Positions 1 to 7,161 of a stretch of DNA of 64,000 nucleotides are shown here, piece by piece; within the stretch, counting starts at the first letter, position 1; every line of letters starts with the position of its first letter. Origin of the DNA: Azospirillum formosense (GTDB lineage: Bacteria > Pseudomonadota > Alphaproteobacteria > Azospirillales > Azospirillaceae); NCBI RefSeq assembly GCF_040500525.1, contig NZ_CP159402.1, positions 2,107,501 through 2,171,500 on the forward strand, written 5' to 3'. The position numbers and the translations under genes were made by a program. The notes below the pieces were generated by a model. It searched no databases. It was not told the origin of the DNA and was given only the letters and a program-made list of their open reading frames with translations.

Positions 1-808
1 CGGCCATGTCGGCCCCGGCCTCCGCCCGCTCGCGCAGGCTACGGCCCAGCCAGGTCAGCCAGTCGCGGGTCTGGGCGATGGCCGCCGTGTCGGAGCGGAT
101 GCGCCCGTGGTTGGGCACCAGAACCGTCACCTTCAGCGCGTCCAGGGCATCCAGTGCCGCCAGCCATTGGCCGATGTCGGCGTGGGGCGTCGTCGGCGTC
201 CGGTCGGAAAAGACGACTCCGCCGGCGAACAGCACGCCCGTCGTCTCGTCCAGAATGGCGAGGTCGGCGGCGGTGTGGCCCTCCAGCGGGATCAGCCGCA
301 GCCGGTGCGCGCCGAAGACGACGGTGGAGCCATAGACCGTCTCGGTCGGGACCAGCGGCTCGGTGCCGCGCATCCAGTCGCCGACGAGGCGGTACATGTT
401 CTCGGTCATCCCCTGCCCCTCGGCCTTGATGCCCTCGATGGTGCCGGGGAGGGCTGCGATGGGCACGTCGGCGAAGGCGCGGTTGCCCAGCCAATAGTCT
501 GGATGGAGGTTGCTGATGAAGACCTTGCGGATCGGCTTGTCGGTGACCGTGGCGATGGCCGCGCGCATCTCCTCGCCGAAGCGGCGCGACGGGCCGGTCT
601 GGATCACGATCACCCCGTCGTCGGTCACGATGAAGCCGGGGTTGAGGATGTTGCCGCCGTTGGTGCGGGTGAAATGCTCCCGCGTGCCCTCGAAGACCCA
701 GGTGTCCGGCGCGATGGCGACGGGCTTCAAATTATAGGTCAGCGGGCCGGCGGCCCAGCCTGGCGCGGCGGAGACGACCAGCAGGAGAAGGGCGAGAAGC
801 GCTCTCAT
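1..808 (-). CDS. MBL-fold quinoprotein relay system hydrolase (3' end outside window)
   Basis: The frame opens at ATG 808 and stays open to the left edge, giving 269 residues with no stop, so the C-terminus is missing. Residues 1-20 form a signal peptide ending in GWAA, which implies a periplasmic protein. The fold is metallo-beta-lactamase, recognisable by GFIVTDDGVIVIQTGPS (58-74) and by late histidines in LEGHTAAD and VPNHGR. It matches the family annotated as quinoprotein relay system zinc metallohydrolase, which occurs beside PQQ alcohol dehydrogenases; its reaction is not established. The usual HxHxDH motif reads NLHPDY here (N100, H102, D104, Y105), so two expected ligands are replaced. 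The start overlaps the stop of the SoxYZ-like gene by 4 bases (ATGA), suggesting coupled translation. Confidence 0.85.
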   Translation of the reverse strand, partial: MRALLALLLLVVSAAPGWAAGPLTYNLKPVAIAPDTWVFEGTREHFTRTNGGNILNPGFIVTDDGVIVIQTGPSRRFGEEMRAAIATVTDKPIRKVFISNLHPDYWLGNRAFADVPIAALPGTIEGIKAEGQGMTENMYRLVGDWMRGTEPLVPTETVYGSTVVFGAHRLRLIPLEGHTAADLAILDETTGVLFAGGVVFSDRTPTTPHADIGQWLAALDALDALKVTVLVPNHGRIRSDTAAIAQTRDWLTWLGRSLRERAEAGADMA

Positions 809-1632
809 GGCAGCGCTCCCTGCACCCAGGGGAGCGGGATGGCCGCCTTGACCTCGCCGCCCTGGTTGTCGCGCCCGTCGAGCGTCAGGCTGCGCGCGCC
901 CGCTGCGGGCTGCACCTCCAGCGTGAAGACGGGGTTCTCCGACAACGGTTCCGCCGTCTGCAGCCGGGCCAGCGCCCGCCCGTCGGCGTCGCGCAGGGTC
1001 AGCGCCTCGATGAAATAGGCGGGGATGCCGGCGACCAGACCGGTGTCCATGGGATGGCGGACGAGGAAGCGGACGCGCGTCGCCTTGTCCCCACCGGCGC
1101 CCTCACCGGCCGGCGCCCAGGCGCGGCCCTGAACCTCCCCCACATGGTCGGCCCAATCGGCGGCGGCGTAGGTCGCGGGCGGCGCGGTGCAGCCGCCGCC
1201 CGCCGCGTCGAGCAGCTTGCCGCCGATGTGCCACACCCCGTCCGGCGTGCGCGCGGCGGCGCGCAGCGGCGTGGCCTGCTGCACCTTGAAGCGCGTGGCG
1301 ATCACCGGCTTCGCCGCCAGCGGCTGGAAGCGCAGGATGACCGGAAAGGGGTTGAGGTCGGCGAACAGCACCATCTCCTCGACCGCGCCGAGCGCCGTGG
1401 CGTCGGCCATCACCGGGACGGCGGCGGCGTTCTCGGCTTTGTCGGGGGCGGTGACGGTCACGCGGTCGTCGAATTGCACGGGGGCCGTGCCGAACAGCTC
1501 CGGCCGCAGCACGTCCCACATAACCGAGGCCAACGGGTCGGCGGGGTCCGGCGGGCCGGCCACAGCCTGGACGGACAGGGCTGGGCCGGAGAGCGCGGCC
1601 AGGAGCGCAAGGACATTCAGAACGGTCTTCAC
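805..1632 (-). CDS. quinoprotein dehydrogenase-associated SoxYZ-like carrier protein
   Basis: A 275-residue secreted protein (signal peptide about 1-25). It looks like a fusion of SoxY and SoxZ. The N-terminal half ends in GGGC (Cys148), corresponding to the Sox swinging-arm cysteine that carries covalent sulfur intermediates. The C-terminal half is an immunoglobulin-like SoxZ domain. In this family the SoxY tail is internal rather than C-terminal. It is not a thiosulfate oxidation gene by context: it lies between a MBL hydrolase and a cytochrome c550, the arrangement seen around PQQ alcohol dehydrogenases. The inferred role is carrying a thiol-bound intermediate in the periplasm. ATG start at 1632. 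Confidence 0.85.
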   Translation of the reverse strand: MKTVLNVLALLAALSGPALSVQAVAGPPDPADPLASVMWDVLRPELFGTAPVQFDDRVTVTAPDKAENAAAVPVMADATALGAVEEMVLFADLNPFPVILRFQPLAAKPVIATRFKVQQATPLRAAARTPDGVWHIGGKLLDAAGGGCTAPPATYAAADWADHVGEVQGRAWAPAGEGAGGDKATRVRFLVRHPMDTGLVAGIPAYFIEALTLRDADGRALARLQTAEPLSENPVFTLEVQPAAGARSLTLDGRDNQGGEVKAAIPLPWVQGALP

Positions 1633-1680
1633 CTTTGGTCCCTCCCGATTCTTGACAGCCTTTTTGCCTCCACAGCCTTT

Positions 1681-1784
1681 GCCCCCTCCCTAACCCTCCC
1701 CCGCCTTTGGCGAGGGAGGGAATTTGGGCAGAAGCGGCGGCAGTCCCCTCTCCCGCAAAAGCGGGGGAGGGCTAGGGAGGGGGC
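1681..1784. repeat. GC-rich interspersed inverted repeat, copy 1
   Basis: An intergenic element of about 104 bp whose 24-bp ends are inverted with one mismatch: GCCCCCTCCCTAACCCTCCC plus CCGC at the left, and its complement at the right. Each end also folds as its own hairpin (CCGC/CTTTG/GCG and CCCGC/AAAA/GCGGG). The same design recurs at 33936-34024 and 54239-54318, and a shorter version at 43394-43429. It lies just downstream of the solute-binding protein gene that reads leftward and just upstream of the SoxYZ-like gene, so it may influence transcript processing or termination. Confidence 0.8.
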
Positions 1785-1793
1785 CGCGGAGCC

Positions 1794-2684
1794 CTACTCC
1801 ACCGGAATCGCGTTGTGAGTCACCCCGTGCTTCCGGAAAATCTCCGGCAGCGTCCCGTCCTCCAACATCGCGGTCACCGCGTCGCCCACCGCGTAGGCGA
1901 GGTCGCGGGAGTTCTCCTTCACCGCCATGCCGATGTCCCAGCTCGACGCCATCATGCCGGGAAAGGTCACGGGCGTGATCGGGAAGCCGGCGGCGCGGTC
2001 ACCCAACGCGGCCTCCACCTGGCTCTGCGTCGCGACGACGGCGGCGACGTCGCCCTTGACCAGGGCCTCGACCGCCTCGGGGATCGTCATGAAATGGACC
2101 AGACGCTCGCGCAGCCGCCCGCCGAAGGCTCCCAGCAGGTAGAAGTCGGGGATGCTGTCGATCTCCACCCCCACCGGCTCGTCGGGCAGGGAGGCCAGCA
2201 TCGGCTGGGTCATGCGCATCGGGTTGCGGGCCAGCGCGAAGCCCTCCCGCTGGTAGGGGCCGAACAGCACGGCCTCCGGGTTGCGCAGCGCGAACTCCTT
2301 CTGATAGGGCACATGCATCATCACGTCGGCCACGCCGCCCCCGACAACCGGGCCGCGCCACACCGCGTTGCGTAGGTCGTCCGACACGGTTTCCCCGGCG
2401 GTCAGCTCCATGAACTCGACGCCGACGCCCAGCCGCCCGGCGATGGCGCGGGCGAGGTCAACGTCCACGCCGACCAGGGCGCCGCCCTTGCGGTGGGAGA
2501 AGGGCGGGTTGTCGCGATAGACCGCGACCATCAGCCGCCCGGCGGCCACAACATCGTCCAACGGGCGCGCGCCGGCGCGCCGGGGGAGAACCCCGGCGGC
2601 CAGCGCGGCGGCGGCGAAGGACAGCAGGTGGCGCCGCGTCGGGAGCGCCTTCGCTCCAAGCGCCTTCGTTCCAAGCACCGTCAT
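1794..2684 (-). CDS. quinoprotein dehydrogenase-associated periplasmic solute-binding protein
   Basis: A 296-residue family 3-type (amino-acid binding fold) periplasmic protein. The true start is ATG 2684; the longer open frame upstream only reads through the cytochrome gene in another frame. That ATG overlaps the cytochrome stop (ATGA). The N-terminus has a twin-arginine-like motif, TRRHLLSF, followed by a hydrophobic stretch and ARP, suggesting Tat export. The binding domain follows, with GVDVDLARAIAGRLG, IPDFYLLGAF and a C-terminal LEDGTLPEIFRKHGV. It matches the binding-protein family found beside quinoprotein dehydrogenases (PedB/MoxJ-like). No cognate permease is adjacent, so it may act in dehydrogenase maturation or sensing rather than in uptake; this is inferred. 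Confidence 0.82.
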   Translation of the reverse strand: MTVLGTKALGAKALPTRRHLLSFAAAALAAGVLPRRAGARPLDDVVAAGRLMVAVYRDNPPFSHRKGGALVGVDVDLARAIAGRLGVGVEFMELTAGETVSDDLRNAVWRGPVVGGGVADVMMHVPYQKEFALRNPEAVLFGPYQREGFALARNPMRMTQPMLASLPDEPVGVEIDSIPDFYLLGAFGGRLRERLVHFMTIPEAVEALVKGDVAAVVATQSQVEAALGDRAAGFPITPVTFPGMMASSWDIGMAVKENSRDLAYAVGDAVTAMLEDGTLPEIFRKHGVTHNAIPVE

Positions 2685-3124
2685 TCCTCGTGCACCGTCT
2701 CCAGCCACGACCGGATGGCCCACAGCGCCTCCTGCCCCAGCGCCTCGCCGAAGCGCGGCATGTAGGTGACGCCGTTGCGGATCGAGCCGTTGGTCACCCG
2801 CTCCTTGAACCACTCGTCCCCGGCGTCGCCCTTCTCCAGATAGCGCAGGTCCGGGGCGATGCCGCCCGACACCGCGCCCAGCCCGTGGCAGCGCGCACAG
2901 TTCTGGTTGAAGGCGGAGGCGCCGATCTCGATCGCCCGCGGGTTGCCGCGGTAGGGGTTCGCGTCGCGCCAGTCCTCGCCCAGCTTGTCGAGGCCGGTGG
3001 TGTCCACGGCCTGGGGCGTCACGTCGCCATGGGCGAAGGCCGCCGTGGGGACAACCGTGGAGGCGACGGCGGCCGCGCCGGTCAGGAAACCGGCCACTGC
3101 AAGCCGGAGAAGCCGTGCGTTCAT
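2681..3124 (-). CDS. pedF: cytochrome c-550, PedF type
   Basis: A small periplasmic monoheme cytochrome c. A signal peptide of about 31 residues ends in AFA before HGDVTPQAVD, which is typical of the c550 partner of quinoprotein ethanol dehydrogenase. The heme site is CARCH (C76, C79, H80) and the likely axial Met is in YMPRF. I chose ATG 3124 because AGGA lies about 9 bases upstream; ATG 3139 is also in frame and would add five residues. It is the first gene of the leftward unit and is translationally overlapped by the binding-protein gene. It is expected to take electrons from the PQQ alcohol dehydrogenase. Confidence 0.88.
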   Translation of the reverse strand: MNARLLRLAVAGFLTGAAAVASTVVPTAAFAHGDVTPQAVDTTGLDKLGEDWRDANPYRGNPRAIEIGASAFNQNCARCHGLGAVSGGIAPDLRYLEKGDAGDEWFKERVTNGSIRNGVTYMPRFGEALGQEALWAIRSWLETVHEE

Positions 3125-3201
3125 AAGGGGCGTCCTCATTCAGAGAAGATGCGAAGGGAGCGTTGTCCGTTGCCCCGGAGCATAGCGGGCGGTCCGCGAC
3201 G

Positions 3202-3291
3202 CCAATAATTGGACTTTGGTAGCAACCGTGCGCGCCGGCCCCCGCGTTCGGACCGAAACGCCATTTTCCGCCCGCGCAATCGTACCAAAGT
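3202..3291. promoter_or_regulatory. divergent promoter region with paired inverted motifs
   Basis: The 234-bp gap between pedF (left) and the next binding-protein gene (right) holds a perfect palindrome, CCAAT-A-ATTGG, at 3202-3212. Directly after it, ACTTTGGTA at 3213-3221 is matched in inverted orientation by TACCAAAGT at 3283-3291. This pattern fits operator half-sites serving two divergent promoters of one regulon. No regulator gene is present in the window and the DNA-binding protein is unknown. Confidence 0.45.
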
Positions 3292-3358
3292 TGCATTCCG
3301 GGACGCCGCCCAGCGGGGATACCCTGGCCTCCCGAAACCGAGCGAGTGCAAACCCGCG

Positions 3359-4558
3359 ATGCGTTTCAGCCTATGGTTACCCTCCTTGATGCAGATCGCC
3401 TTGCTGGCCGGCGGGCTGTGCGCCTCGCCGGCCGCCTTTTCGCAGGAAGCATCCGCAGACCTCTCGACCGTCCGCATCGCCTACCTGACGCAGGCGATCG
3501 AGCATCCCCCCGCCCTGTCCAACCTCGACGAACCGCCTGCCGACGAAGGATTGGCCGGCGCCCGTCTCGCCGTGGCGGACAACAACAGCACGGGCCGCTT
3601 CCTCAAGCAGCGCTTCGCGCTGGAGGCGGTGACCGTCCCTATCGACGGCGACCCGGCGCAGGCGCTGCGCGACCTCGCCGCCGCCGGGCACCGCATCGTC
3701 GTGCTGGACCTGCCCGGCGAGACGCCCGGCGCGCTGGCCCGCCTGCCGGAGGCCGCGAACCTGCTGCTGTTCAACGCCGGCTCCACCGACGACAGCCTGC
3801 GCAACGCGCTGTGCGCGCCCAACCTGCTGCACACCGCCCCCGACCGCGCCATGCTGGCCGACGCGCTGGCCCAGTATCTGGCGGTGAAGCGCTGGACGAA
3901 ATGGCTGCTGATCGTCGGCACCCGGCCCGAGGACCGGCTCTACGCCGCCGCGGTGAAGCGGGCCGCCAAGCGCTTCGGCGCTGAAGTGGTGGAGGAGAAG
4001 ACCTGGAGCGAGGACCACGACGCCCGCCGCACCGCCCAGGCCGAAATGCCGGTCTTCACCCAGGGCAAGCGGCACGACGTGGTGATCGTCGCCGACGAGA
4101 TCGGCGATTTCGGCGACTACGTCCTGTACCGCACCTGGGAGCCGCGCCCGGTCGCCGGCACGCAGGGCCTCGTCCCCACCAACTGGCACCGCGCCCACGA
4201 GGCGTGGGGGGCCGCGCAGCTCCAGTCCCGCTTCAAGGCCGCCGCCCAGCGCACCATGCTGCCCCGCGACCACGCGGTCTGGGCGGCCATCCGCGCGGTG
4301 GGCGAGGCGGCGACCCGCACCCGCTCCACCGACCCCGCGGCGCTGGCCGCCCACATCCGCGGTCCGGACTTCACGCTGGCCGCCTTCAAGGGCGTGCCGC
4401 TGTCCTTCCGCAGCTGGGACGGGCAGCTCCGCCAACCGGTGCTTCTCGCCGCCGACCGCTCGCTGGTGTCCGTCTCGCCGCAGGACGGCTTCCTGCACCC
4501 CCGGACCGAACTCGACACGCTGGGCCAAGACCAGCCCGAAACGGGTTGCCGCCGCTGA
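3359..4558 (+). CDS. PQQ-dependent catabolism-associated ABC substrate-binding protein
   Basis: A 399-residue periplasmic binding protein of the Leu/Ile/Val-receptor type. I start at ATG 3359 (MRFSLW) because a clear signal peptide follows (cleavage near AFS-Q); the open frame extends upstream through the promoter region without meaning. The mature protein begins with VRIAYLTQAIEHP, resembling the binding protein that accompanies PQQ-dependent alcohol oxidation loci. Downstream genes encode a beta-propeller protein, an ATPase and an ABC-2 permease, all in the same direction with short gaps. The ABC-2 permease is exporter-like, so this binding protein may deliver substrate for export or sense it; that is inferred. 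Confidence 0.82.
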   Translation: MRFSLWLPSLMQIALLAGGLCASPAAFSQEASADLSTVRIAYLTQAIEHPPALSNLDEPPADEGLAGARLAVADNNSTGRFLKQRFALEAVTVPIDGDPAQALRDLAAAGHRIVVLDLPGETPGALARLPEAANLLLFNAGSTDDSLRNALCAPNLLHTAPDRAMLADALAQYLAVKRWTKWLLIVGTRPEDRLYAAAVKRAAKRFGAEVVEEKTWSEDHDARRTAQAEMPVFTQGKRHDVVIVADEIGDFGDYVLYRTWEPRPVAGTQGLVPTNWHRAHEAWGAAQLQSRFKAAAQRTMLPRDHAVWAAIRAVGEAATRTRSTDPAALAAHIRGPDFTLAAFKGVPLSFRSWDGQLRQPVLLAADRSLVSVSPQDGFLHPRTELDTLGQDQPETGCRR

Positions 4559-4597
4559 CCCATCTCCAACATTTCCGCCAAAGAGGACGTCGCCCCG

Positions 4598-5566
4598 ATG
4601 ACCACCGCCCGCTCCCTTCTCCTCGCCGCGCTGCTGGCCGGCTGCGCCGTCCCCGCCTTGGCGGAGACCGTCTATGTCTCGAACGAGAAGGACAACACCC
4701 TGTCCATCATCGACGGCGCGACGCTGACGGTGACGGAGACGGTGAAGGTCGGGCGGCGCCCCCGCGGCATCACGCTGAGCGCGGACGGCAAGCATCTCTA
4801 CATCTGCGCCAGCGACGACGACACGGTGCAGGTGATGGACCTCGCGACCAAAAAGATCCTGCACAACCTGCCTTCGGGCGAGGACCCGGAGCTGTTCGCC
4901 CTGCACCCCGACGGCAAGCAGCTGTTCATCGCCAACGAGGAGAGCAACGTCGTCACCATCGTGGACGTGCCCAGCCGCCGCGTCGCCTATCAGGTGGATG
5001 TCGGCGTGGAGCCGGAAGGCATGGCGGTCAGCCCCGACGGCAAATGGGCGGTGAACACGTCGGAGACGACGAACATGGTCCATTGGATCGACACGGAGAA
5101 GCGCGCCGTCGTCGACAACACGCTGGTCGACGCCCGCCCGCGCTACGCCCAGTTCAGCAAGGACGGCGGCCGCCTGTGGGTGTCGGCGGAGATCGGCGGC
5201 ACCCTGTCGGTGATCGACACGGCCGACCGCAAGGTGGCGCAGACCATCCGCTTCAAGATCAAGGGCGTGCCGCAGGACCGCATCCAGCCCGTGGGAATCA
5301 AGCTGACCGACGACGGGCGCTACGCCTTCGTGGCGCTCGGCCCGGCCAACCACGTCGCGGTGGTGGATGCCCAGACTTTCGCGGTGAAGGACTATCTGCT
5401 GGTCGGCCGCCGCGTCTGGCAGCTCGACCTGTCGCCCGACCAGAAGCGGCTCTACGCCACCAACGGCGTCTCGGGCGACGTGTCGGTGATCGACGTGGAC
5501 AGCCTGAAGGTCGTCAAGTCGATCAAGGTCGGCCGCTACCCCTGGGGCGTCGCGGTGAAGGGCTGA
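4598..5566 (+). CDS. PQQ-dependent catabolism-associated YVTN beta-propeller protein
   Basis: A 322-residue exported protein made of about seven repeats of the YVTN/SMP-30-like blade. Repeating signatures are VYVSNEKDNTLSIIDG, RRPRGITLSADGKHLYI, VEPEGMAVSPDGKWAV and RYPWGVAVKG. The leader contains LLAGC, which could be a lipobox, but an ordinary cleavage after PALA is equally possible. It lies 39 bp after the binding-protein gene and 20 bp before the ATPase gene, in one transcription unit. Propellers of this family accompany quinoprotein alcohol dehydrogenase loci; the ligand is unknown. Confidence 0.83.
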   Translation: MTTARSLLLAALLAGCAVPALAETVYVSNEKDNTLSIIDGATLTVTETVKVGRRPRGITLSADGKHLYICASDDDTVQVMDLATKKILHNLPSGEDPELFALHPDGKQLFIANEESNVVTIVDVPSRRVAYQVDVGVEPEGMAVSPDGKWAVNTSETTNMVHWIDTEKRAVVDNTLVDARPRYAQFSKDGGRLWVSAEIGGTLSVIDTADRKVAQTIRFKIKGVPQDRIQPVGIKLTDDGRYAFVALGPANHVAVVDAQTFAVKDYLLVGRRVWQLDLSPDQKRLYATNGVSGDVSVIDVDSLKVVKSIKVGRYPWGVAVKG

Positions 5567-5586
5567 GCCGTTGAAAGGATAAAGGC

Positions 5587-6327
5587 ATGGCCGAACCGGC
5601 GCTGTCGGTCGAAGGGTTGAGCTACGCCTACGGGCGCGGAGCCTTCGCGCTGAAGGACGTATCGCTGGCGGTCGGGGCGGGGTCCTTCACCGCCCTGCTC
5701 GGCCCCAACGGGGCGGGCAAGACGACGCTGTTCGCGCTGATCACCCGCCTGTTCGAATCGCCGGGCGGCACCATCCGCATCGGCGGCGTTGATCTGCGGC
5801 GGGAGCCGGCCCGGGCGCTGGCCCGCATGGGGGTGGTGTTCCAGCAGCCGACGCTCGACCTCGACCTGACGGTGCGGCAGAACCTGCTCTATTTCGCCGC
5901 CCTGCACGGCATCCCCCGCCGCACCGCCGAGGCGCGGGCGCGGGAGTCGCTGGAGCGGCTGGGCATGGCAGAGCGCGTCGGCGAGACGGTGCGGGCGCTG
6001 AACGGCGGGCACCGCCGCCGGGTGGAGCTGGCCCGCGCGCTGCTGCACGAGCCGGCCCTGCTGGTGCTGGACGAGCCGACCGTCGGGCTGGACGTCCCGG
6101 CGCGCCGCGCCATCGTCGAGCATGTCCACGCGCTGTGCCGGGAACGCGGCATCGCCGTGCTCTGGGCCACCCACCTGATCGACGAGATCGGCGAGGGCGA
6201 CCGCGTGGTGGTGATCCACCGCGGCCGGGTCCGCGCCGCCGGGCCGGTGACGGAGGTGAACCGCGCGACCGGGGCGGACACGCTGACCGAGAGCTTCACC
6301 CGGCTGACCGCGAAGGAGGCGGCGTGA
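5587..6327 (+). CDS. ABC transporter ATP-binding protein, PQQ alcohol dehydrogenase system
   Basis: A 246-residue ABC ATPase. Walker A is GPNGAGKTT, the signature is LNGGHRRR (N in place of the usual S), Walker B is LLVLDEPTVGLD and the switch His is in WATHL. The layout is that of DrrA/CcmA-type exporters that pair with ABC-2 permeases. ATG 5587 follows the propeller gene by 20 bp. Its stop overlaps the GTG of the permease gene by 3 bases, so the two are probably translated together. Confidence 0.9.
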   Translation: MAEPALSVEGLSYAYGRGAFALKDVSLAVGAGSFTALLGPNGAGKTTLFALITRLFESPGGTIRIGGVDLRREPARALARMGVVFQQPTLDLDLTVRQNLLYFAALHGIPRRTAEARARESLERLGMAERVGETVRALNGGHRRRVELARALLHEPALLVLDEPTVGLDVPARRAIVEHVHALCRERGIAVLWATHLIDEIGEGDRVVVIHRGRVRAAGPVTEVNRATGADTLTESFTRLTAKEAA

Positions 6328-7148
6328 CGGCCTTCGCCCACAATTCCCCCGCCCATTATGCCCGCGCCCTCGGCGGGATCGTCGGGCGTGAGGTGCTGCG
6401 CTTCGTCCACCAGCGGGAGCGCTTCCTGTCGGCGCTGGTCCGCCCGCTGCTCTGGCTGTTCGTCTTCGCGGCGGGCTTCCGCGCGGCGCTGGGTATCGCC
6501 ATCACCCCGCCCTACGAGACCTACATCCCCTACGAGGTCTACATCGTCCCCGGCCTTGCCGGGATGGTGCAGCTGTTCAACGGGATGCAAAGCTCGCTGT
6601 CGATGGTCTACGACCGCGAGATGGGCAGCATGCGGATGCTGCTGGTCAGCCCCCTGCCCCGCTGGTTCCTGCTGACGGCGAAGCTGCTGGCCGGGACGGC
6701 GGTGTCGATCCTCCAGGTCTACACCTTCCTCGCCGTCGCCTGGGTCTACGGGGTGCAGGCGCCGCCGCTCGGCTATCTCACGGTGCTGCCGGCGCTGGTG
6801 GTCAGCGGGCTGATGCTGGGGGCGCTGGGGATGCTGCTGTCCTCGGCCATCCGGCAACTGGAGAATTTCGCCGGCGTGATGAACTTCGTCATCTTCCCGA
6901 CCTTCTTCCTGTCCACCGCGCTCTATCCCCTGTGGAAGATGCAGGAGGCCGGGGAGATTCTCTACTTCCTGTGCACCGTCAACCCCTTCAGCCAAGCGGT
7001 CGAGCTGATCCGCTTCGCGCTGTATCTGGACGTGAACCTGCCGGCGCTGGGCTGGACGGTGCTGGCGCTGGCGCTGTTCCTCGGCGGCGCGATCTACGGC
7101 TACAACCCGGCGCAGGGCTTCCTGGCGCGCAAGACCGGCGGGGAGTAG
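6324..7148 (+). CDS. ABC-2 type transporter permease, PQQ alcohol dehydrogenase system (PedC-like)
   Basis: A 274-residue membrane protein with about six transmembrane helices and an ABC-2 core (REMGSMRMLLVSPLPRW, ENFAGVMNFVIFPTFFLS). The start is GTG 6324, within the stop of the ATPase gene (GTGA). An ATG further upstream in the same frame lies inside the ATPase gene and is rejected. With the ATPase it should form an exporter at the inner membrane. The substrate is unknown; association with alcohol oxidation is inferred from the whole cluster. It ends 13 bp before the convergent nadE with no clear terminator between. Confidence 0.87.
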   Translation: MTAFAHNSPAHYARALGGIVGREVLRFVHQRERFLSALVRPLLWLFVFAAGFRAALGIAITPPYETYIPYEVYIVPGLAGMVQLFNGMQSSLSMVYDREMGSMRMLLVSPLPRWFLLTAKLLAGTAVSILQVYTFLAVAWVYGVQAPPLGYLTVLPALVVSGLMLGALGMLLSSAIRQLENFAGVMNFVIFPTFFLSTALYPLWKMQEAGEILYFLCTVNPFSQAVELIRFALYLDVNLPALGWTVLALALFLGGAIYGYNPAQGFLARKTGGE

Positions 7149-7161
7149 GAAGACCCCACCC

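Noticed and set aside
39..494. Long Arg/Gly/His-rich open frame on the minus strand
   Set aside because: It is a shadow of the MBL-fold hydrolase frame; the composition is typical of wrong-frame translation in GC-rich DNA.
3377..5353. 658-codon open frame on the minus strand
   Set aside because: It is antisense to the binding-protein and propeller genes, with His/Gly/Arg/Val-rich shadow composition and no domain.
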